A DNA stretch of 34,155 nucleotides from Ministeria vibrans ATCC 50519 (taxonomy: Eukaryota > Opisthokonta > Filasterea): assembly GCA_943704425.1 (NCBI GenBank), contig CALSCP010001392.1:1-34155 (forward strand), given 5' to 3'. Shown here piece by piece: positions 30,797-34,155 of the stretch. A program made the translations under genes and the position numbers. Each line of letters starts with the position of its first letter. The stretch's first letter is position 1. The notes under the pieces are model-generated. The model worked only from the letters and a program-made list of their open reading frames with translations. It was not told the origin of the DNA and ran no database searches.

Positions 30797-33626
30797 ATGA
30801 TCCATGTGTGCTTGGTCCTCGCTTGGGTGCTGGGCGCTGTGAGTGGGGCTCAACCCAACGGTATGAACTTGCAAGAACCATATGCTTCCCAGCGTCGTCT
30901 GCCACGCGTGCACGCTTCCCGGGTGATTAGCCACTGGGGCCCTTTGTCCAATGAGGCCCCTGGCTAGCGCGCTTGTTCACTCAAACCCACTGTTTTAGCG
31001 GTGTTTCGTGTTTTCTTCCTTCGTCTCTCACTCTCCTGCGCCTTTCGTTCCCTCCAGTGGCACTTACGCCAAATGTACCGACGGTGCTTAACCTGGACGT
31101 CGCGCTCGGCGCGCATCCACTGAAGCTGTCGGTGGACACGACGGGACTGGGAAATGTGCTGTGGGTTCAGTTCGCCTTCCACACGCTCTTCCTGCCCGTC
31201 ACCGGCTGTGCCTCGCTCACCAATGCGGCTCCGTCGCCCACTTCTGGTACTGCGATGGAAGGATTGCGGAAAAAAGACAACCCGTGAAGGGTTTTGCGAC
31301 TGTGAATTGTGTGACTCATATTGTGTGTGTGTTGTGGTGATAGGCGACGATTGTCAGACATCCTCCAACGGTGCGCAGATCCTCGTGTATCCCTCTGCTG
31401 CGTCACACACAGGTTTCTTGGCCCTCAATGCCACTTATGCGATGCAAGCCACTTTGAAAGTGCAAGTTGTTGCCACATACGGACTCGAAACACGTAAAAG
31501 ACAGTATAATATTATTATTATTATTAGTATGTATATTTCGTGACAAAAAGCGACATTGTGTCTGTAGAACCCGTTCCCGGCGCATGCGCCACAACGGGCC
31601 CCTACGCGGTTGATTCCACGCTGTTCCTCGAATGGAAACCGGCATCGCTCATCACACAGCTCTTCTTCTACGACGCCAACGCCGGCTACGCTTACACAAC
31701 CCCTCCCATCTGCAACCTTTCCCCACTCCTCTCCTACACTCTCTATCAATACGATCTCCCCGAGGGCGACTTCAAGGAGTCTACTCTCTTCTCTGCTCTT
31801 GCCGACATGGTCACTCCATCGCAAATTCGCGCAAAAGCCACGCAGGTTATTCCCCCAAACCGCCCGCACCCCCCTCACACACGAATAATAATAATATTTT
31901 TCTTTTTCCAAACAGATATCGGAGATCACATCGACAGACAGCAAAGAGATTCCGGTGGATTCGCAGTCGCGTCTGGGAGTGGTATACGCCGTGATTGTAA
32001 GTGACTCGCAGAGTGCGACCGAGTCGGTCTATCCGCTCGCTGCAACCTTTGCCTGTTCTTTTCTCGAAGAGAATACGGAAAATTCCTGTTTGGAGGAAAA
32101 AGGTCCAAAAAAAAAAGCCAATATGATATTCGGTTCTTATTGTGTATGTGTGTGGGTTTAGACACTCCGGGAGACCTTGCGACTGTGATTGTTGCGCTTC
32201 TTTTGGGGTTGTTTTTGGCTATTTTTGGACTCAGGCTATACGTTCCAAGTCAGAACAATCATTATTAATCAATGGATTGCCATTGTGCACCAAATTAACG
32301 GCTTGTTTTATAGCTGTGTATTTGTCTGCGGTGCTTTTGATCGGCTTTTCCGTTCTGATAGCATTTGATGCAACGAGTGTCTACAGTCAGCTGTCGTATG
32401 CCGGTTCGAAATAACATCAAACCAACAGAACTCATGTCGATACTACTAATATTATTGCAATTGTAGTGCGCACGACGATTGAGGTACTGTGTGGGATTGT
32501 GGGAGGTGCTTTGGCACTACTGCTCTGGCAAAAGACAATGGAACATGTTGGTCAGATTTGGCCTAACTTGGGTTTCGTACGATGCAAAAAAAATACGGGT
32601 CATTTTTTCGACCAATCAATTATCCTCCGTTTAGGGGTTTATCGTTTCAATGGTTCTATTTGCGACTCCGTTTGGAGCACTCACAGTGTTTCAGAACAAC
32701 TTTAACTGGGGAGTCACCTTTGCGTCGGTTACAATTGCCTGTGCTTTTGTCTTTCTCTTTTGGCGCAAACTCGTAAAAAAAAAAAATACTAAAAAGTTAA
32801 CTGTATTGATTTTATGTGTATGTGTGTGTGTGTTTTAGAGCACGTGTTTGTTTAGTTCGTTGTGGGGCGCATTTGGCATATTCCTTTGTAACACCCACAC
32901 ACAGAATAATAATTCTACTAATTATTATTGATGTGACACTCTGACTAATAGTAGAATTTCTTATGCTGTTGTAGTTATTGATCATTTTGTGGCGTCCAAC
33001 TTTTCGTATATGATTGTGGATGTGGTAAAACGGGCGTCTGACCATTCGTTTGCTGCGGGTTACTTGGGACTGCAGTTTACGCCTAGAGGTAACAACCAGA
33101 GAGTGTTGAAGTGAGTGAGCCCCAACGTGACACTCAATGTCACACATACACACATCCGACGAATGACCGAGAGTGTGCCTCTCATACGGCACACGCACAC
33201 ACTCATTTCTCTCTGTCTTTATCTCTCTCTTATCTGCACTTTCGGACTTGTCTCGTTCCCCAGACATTGCAATGTGGGTTTCGTGGGCTGTCACTGCTCT
33301 TCTCTCCTTTCTTCTTCAGTGGTATTTTGTCGCAAAAAATGTCAAAGAATTGCCCTGTCGGCCCTTTGGCAAAGACCGCTTTGCAACTGTCTACGATCGA
33401 AGGTACACAATACTTCTCTGCACATACGCCTGTGGGTGTCTGTCTGTCTCTTACTCATTTTGCTCCCTTCAGAGCCCGAATGCGCCACTTGTACCACATC
33501 ACATCCCAACCCGACGACTACATCCACTCGCTGCCCGACCCCGCCGACGAAGAGTACCCAGACTCATCGCATCCCTTTATCAACTCCAACGAACAGAGAC
33601 ATCCTCTGTTGCAAAATGACGATTGA
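30797..33626 (+). CDS. TM7SF3: TM7SF3-like seven-transmembrane protein
   Basis: Thirteen exons: 30797-30860, 31058-31246, 31344-31493, 31568-31845, 31916-32102, 32162-32248, 32314-32403, 32467-32576, 32635-32772, 32839-32887, 32975-33088, 33264-33402, 33473-33626. They encode 582 residues; animal TM7SF3 is about 570. A signal peptide (MIHVCLVLAWVLGAVSGA) is followed by a roughly 270-residue lumenal/extracellular domain with beta-type strands and paired cysteines (GDDCQTSSNGAQ, PGACATTGPYAV, PICNLSP). From about residue 290, seven hydrophobic spans follow, starting LATVIVALLLGLFLAIFGL. Hallmarks of the C-terminal half are FATPFGALTVFQNNFNWG, NFSYMIVDVVKRA, and a cytosolic end with PDDY and DEEYP motifs. 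In animals TM7SF3 has been linked to cell survival and stress responses; its molecular activity is not settled. Several donors are non-consensus (GTTATT, GTCCAA, GTCAGA). Confidence 0.9.
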
Positions 33627-33863
33627 TTGTATGAAAAAAAGAATGAAAAAAGTTGTTCGACAAACACTTATGTCAACCCAAAAGCGAAAAGAACAAAGAC
33701 GTCCTTAAATGAATACCCCCTTTGCAGCAATGTACGACAAGTGATTGTATGAAGAAAAAAAATGAACACAAAATTTGCACTCAAAACACACAAAAGTGAA
33801 AAGTTATAATTATAATATATATATTACGCCGCCCTTCGACCCCCTGCGTCAGCCTCAACGGGA
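33627..33863. terminator. Convergent 3' region, TM7SF3 and right-end gene
   Basis: These 237 bp are A-rich with two similar segments (GATTGTATGAAAAAAAGAATG near 33624 and GATTGTATGAAGAAAAAAAATG near 33742), a small direct repeat. An AT-rich patch (TATAATTATAATATATATATT) lies near 33805. No gene is seen. Confidence 0.4.
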
Positions 33864-33946
33864 TTACGACTGCGCCGCTCTCTCGGCCGCGTCGCGTGCG
33901 TCTAATCGATCTACAGAGACACTCAGAGCCACACAAACACGAAAGA

Positions 33947-33994
<48 letters not shown>

Positions 33995-34101
33995 CTCTCT
34001 CTTACCTGAACACCAAGTGAAAGCCCTTCCAATCGAGAATCCCGACGCTAAGATGGTCGCCCAAATGAAGATACTGGTGCGCCCCCGCTTGAGCTCAGGA
34101 A
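33864..34101 (-). CDS. 3' end of a gene leaving the right edge (partial)
   Basis: Two minus-strand exons can be joined: 34101-34006 and 33910-33864. Both have good signals (acceptor GCGCAG with a T-rich tract upstream, donor GTAAGA, acceptor CTGTAG). Joined in phase they read PELKRGRTSIFIWATILASG, then FSIGRAFTWCS, then DRLDARDAAERAAQS and a stop. The first part could be the end of a small hydrophobic segment. I do not recognise the family, and the rest of the gene lies outside the window. Confidence 0.5.
33949..34002 (+). repeat. (CT)n microsatellite in the right-end gene's last intron
   Basis: A CT run of over 40 bp, with one CG interruption, lies between the exons at 33910 and 34006; it is GA on that gene's sense strand. 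Confidence 0.95.
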
Positions 34102-34155
34102 CTGCGCAACGAGACAAAAAAACGAACCAGTCAGAAAAAAAAAAAAAAAAAAAAA

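Overview
This window is a gene-dense piece of nuclear DNA from a eukaryote, probably a unicellular or simple relative of animals. The evidence is short GT-AG introns (about 50-480 bp) in almost every gene, no operons or Shine-Dalgarno sites, and many CT/GA/CA/ATT microsatellites. The families present (TMEM120, TM7SF3, LIM, Notch-like EGF receptor, GH47, PARP) are typical of Amorphea. A receptor tail rich in tyrosine motifs would fit a holozoan with tyrosine-kinase signalling, but the sequence alone does not settle the lineage. Exon models were built by hand from open frames, splice dinucleotides and phase. For every complete gene the exon lengths sum to a whole number of codons.

Layout: (1) about 29-184, minus, a possible first exon of a gene leaving the left edge. 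(2) 526-2123, plus, a fold-type I (class V) PLP enzyme, 6 exons. (3) 2229-3395, minus, an intronless RluA-family pseudouridine synthase, probably mitochondrial. (4) 3512-5609, plus, TMEM120, 11 exons. (5) 6037-7957, plus, a secreted protein I do not recognise. (6) 7997-9412, minus, a three-LIM protein. (7) 9585-11864, plus, a UFD1-barrel protein with zinc fingers. (8) 12151-15007, minus, a Cys/His-rich orphan with a low-complexity tail. (9) 15426-20097, plus, a 16-EGF single-pass receptor with a 675-residue tail. (10) 20245-21481, minus, a PC-esterase/SGNH-like secreted protein. (11) 21780-24500, minus, a GH47 alpha-1,2-mannosidase, 10 exons. (12) 24989-30115, plus, an ankyrin-pseudokinase-coiled-coil-PARP fusion of 1387 residues. 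(13) 30797-33626, plus, TM7SF3, 13 exons. (14) 33864-34101, minus, the last two exons of a gene leaving the right edge. Many neighbours are convergent with very short gaps (39-285 bp), and several are divergent pairs that may share promoters.

The genes do not form one pathway. Several belong to the secretory/membrane system: the GH47 mannosidase trims N-glycans in the ER/Golgi, the PC-esterase-like protein may modify glycans, and the EGF receptor, TM7SF3 and TMEM120 are membrane proteins. Two are ubiquitin/ADP-ribose type regulators (the UFD1-zinc-finger and ankyrin-pseudokinase-PARP proteins).

The most striking items are: the ankyrin-pseudokinase-PARP fusion, whose kinase motifs are degenerate and whose ADP-ribosyltransferase triad reads H-Y-Q; the EGF receptor tail, with five LFG(D/E) motifs and seven tyrosine motifs including three copies of a GYSLVEG block; a roughly 100-bp dispersed repeat shared by an EGF-gene intron and the TM7SF3 upstream region; and a purine-rich repeat module found at four loci in non-coding DNA.
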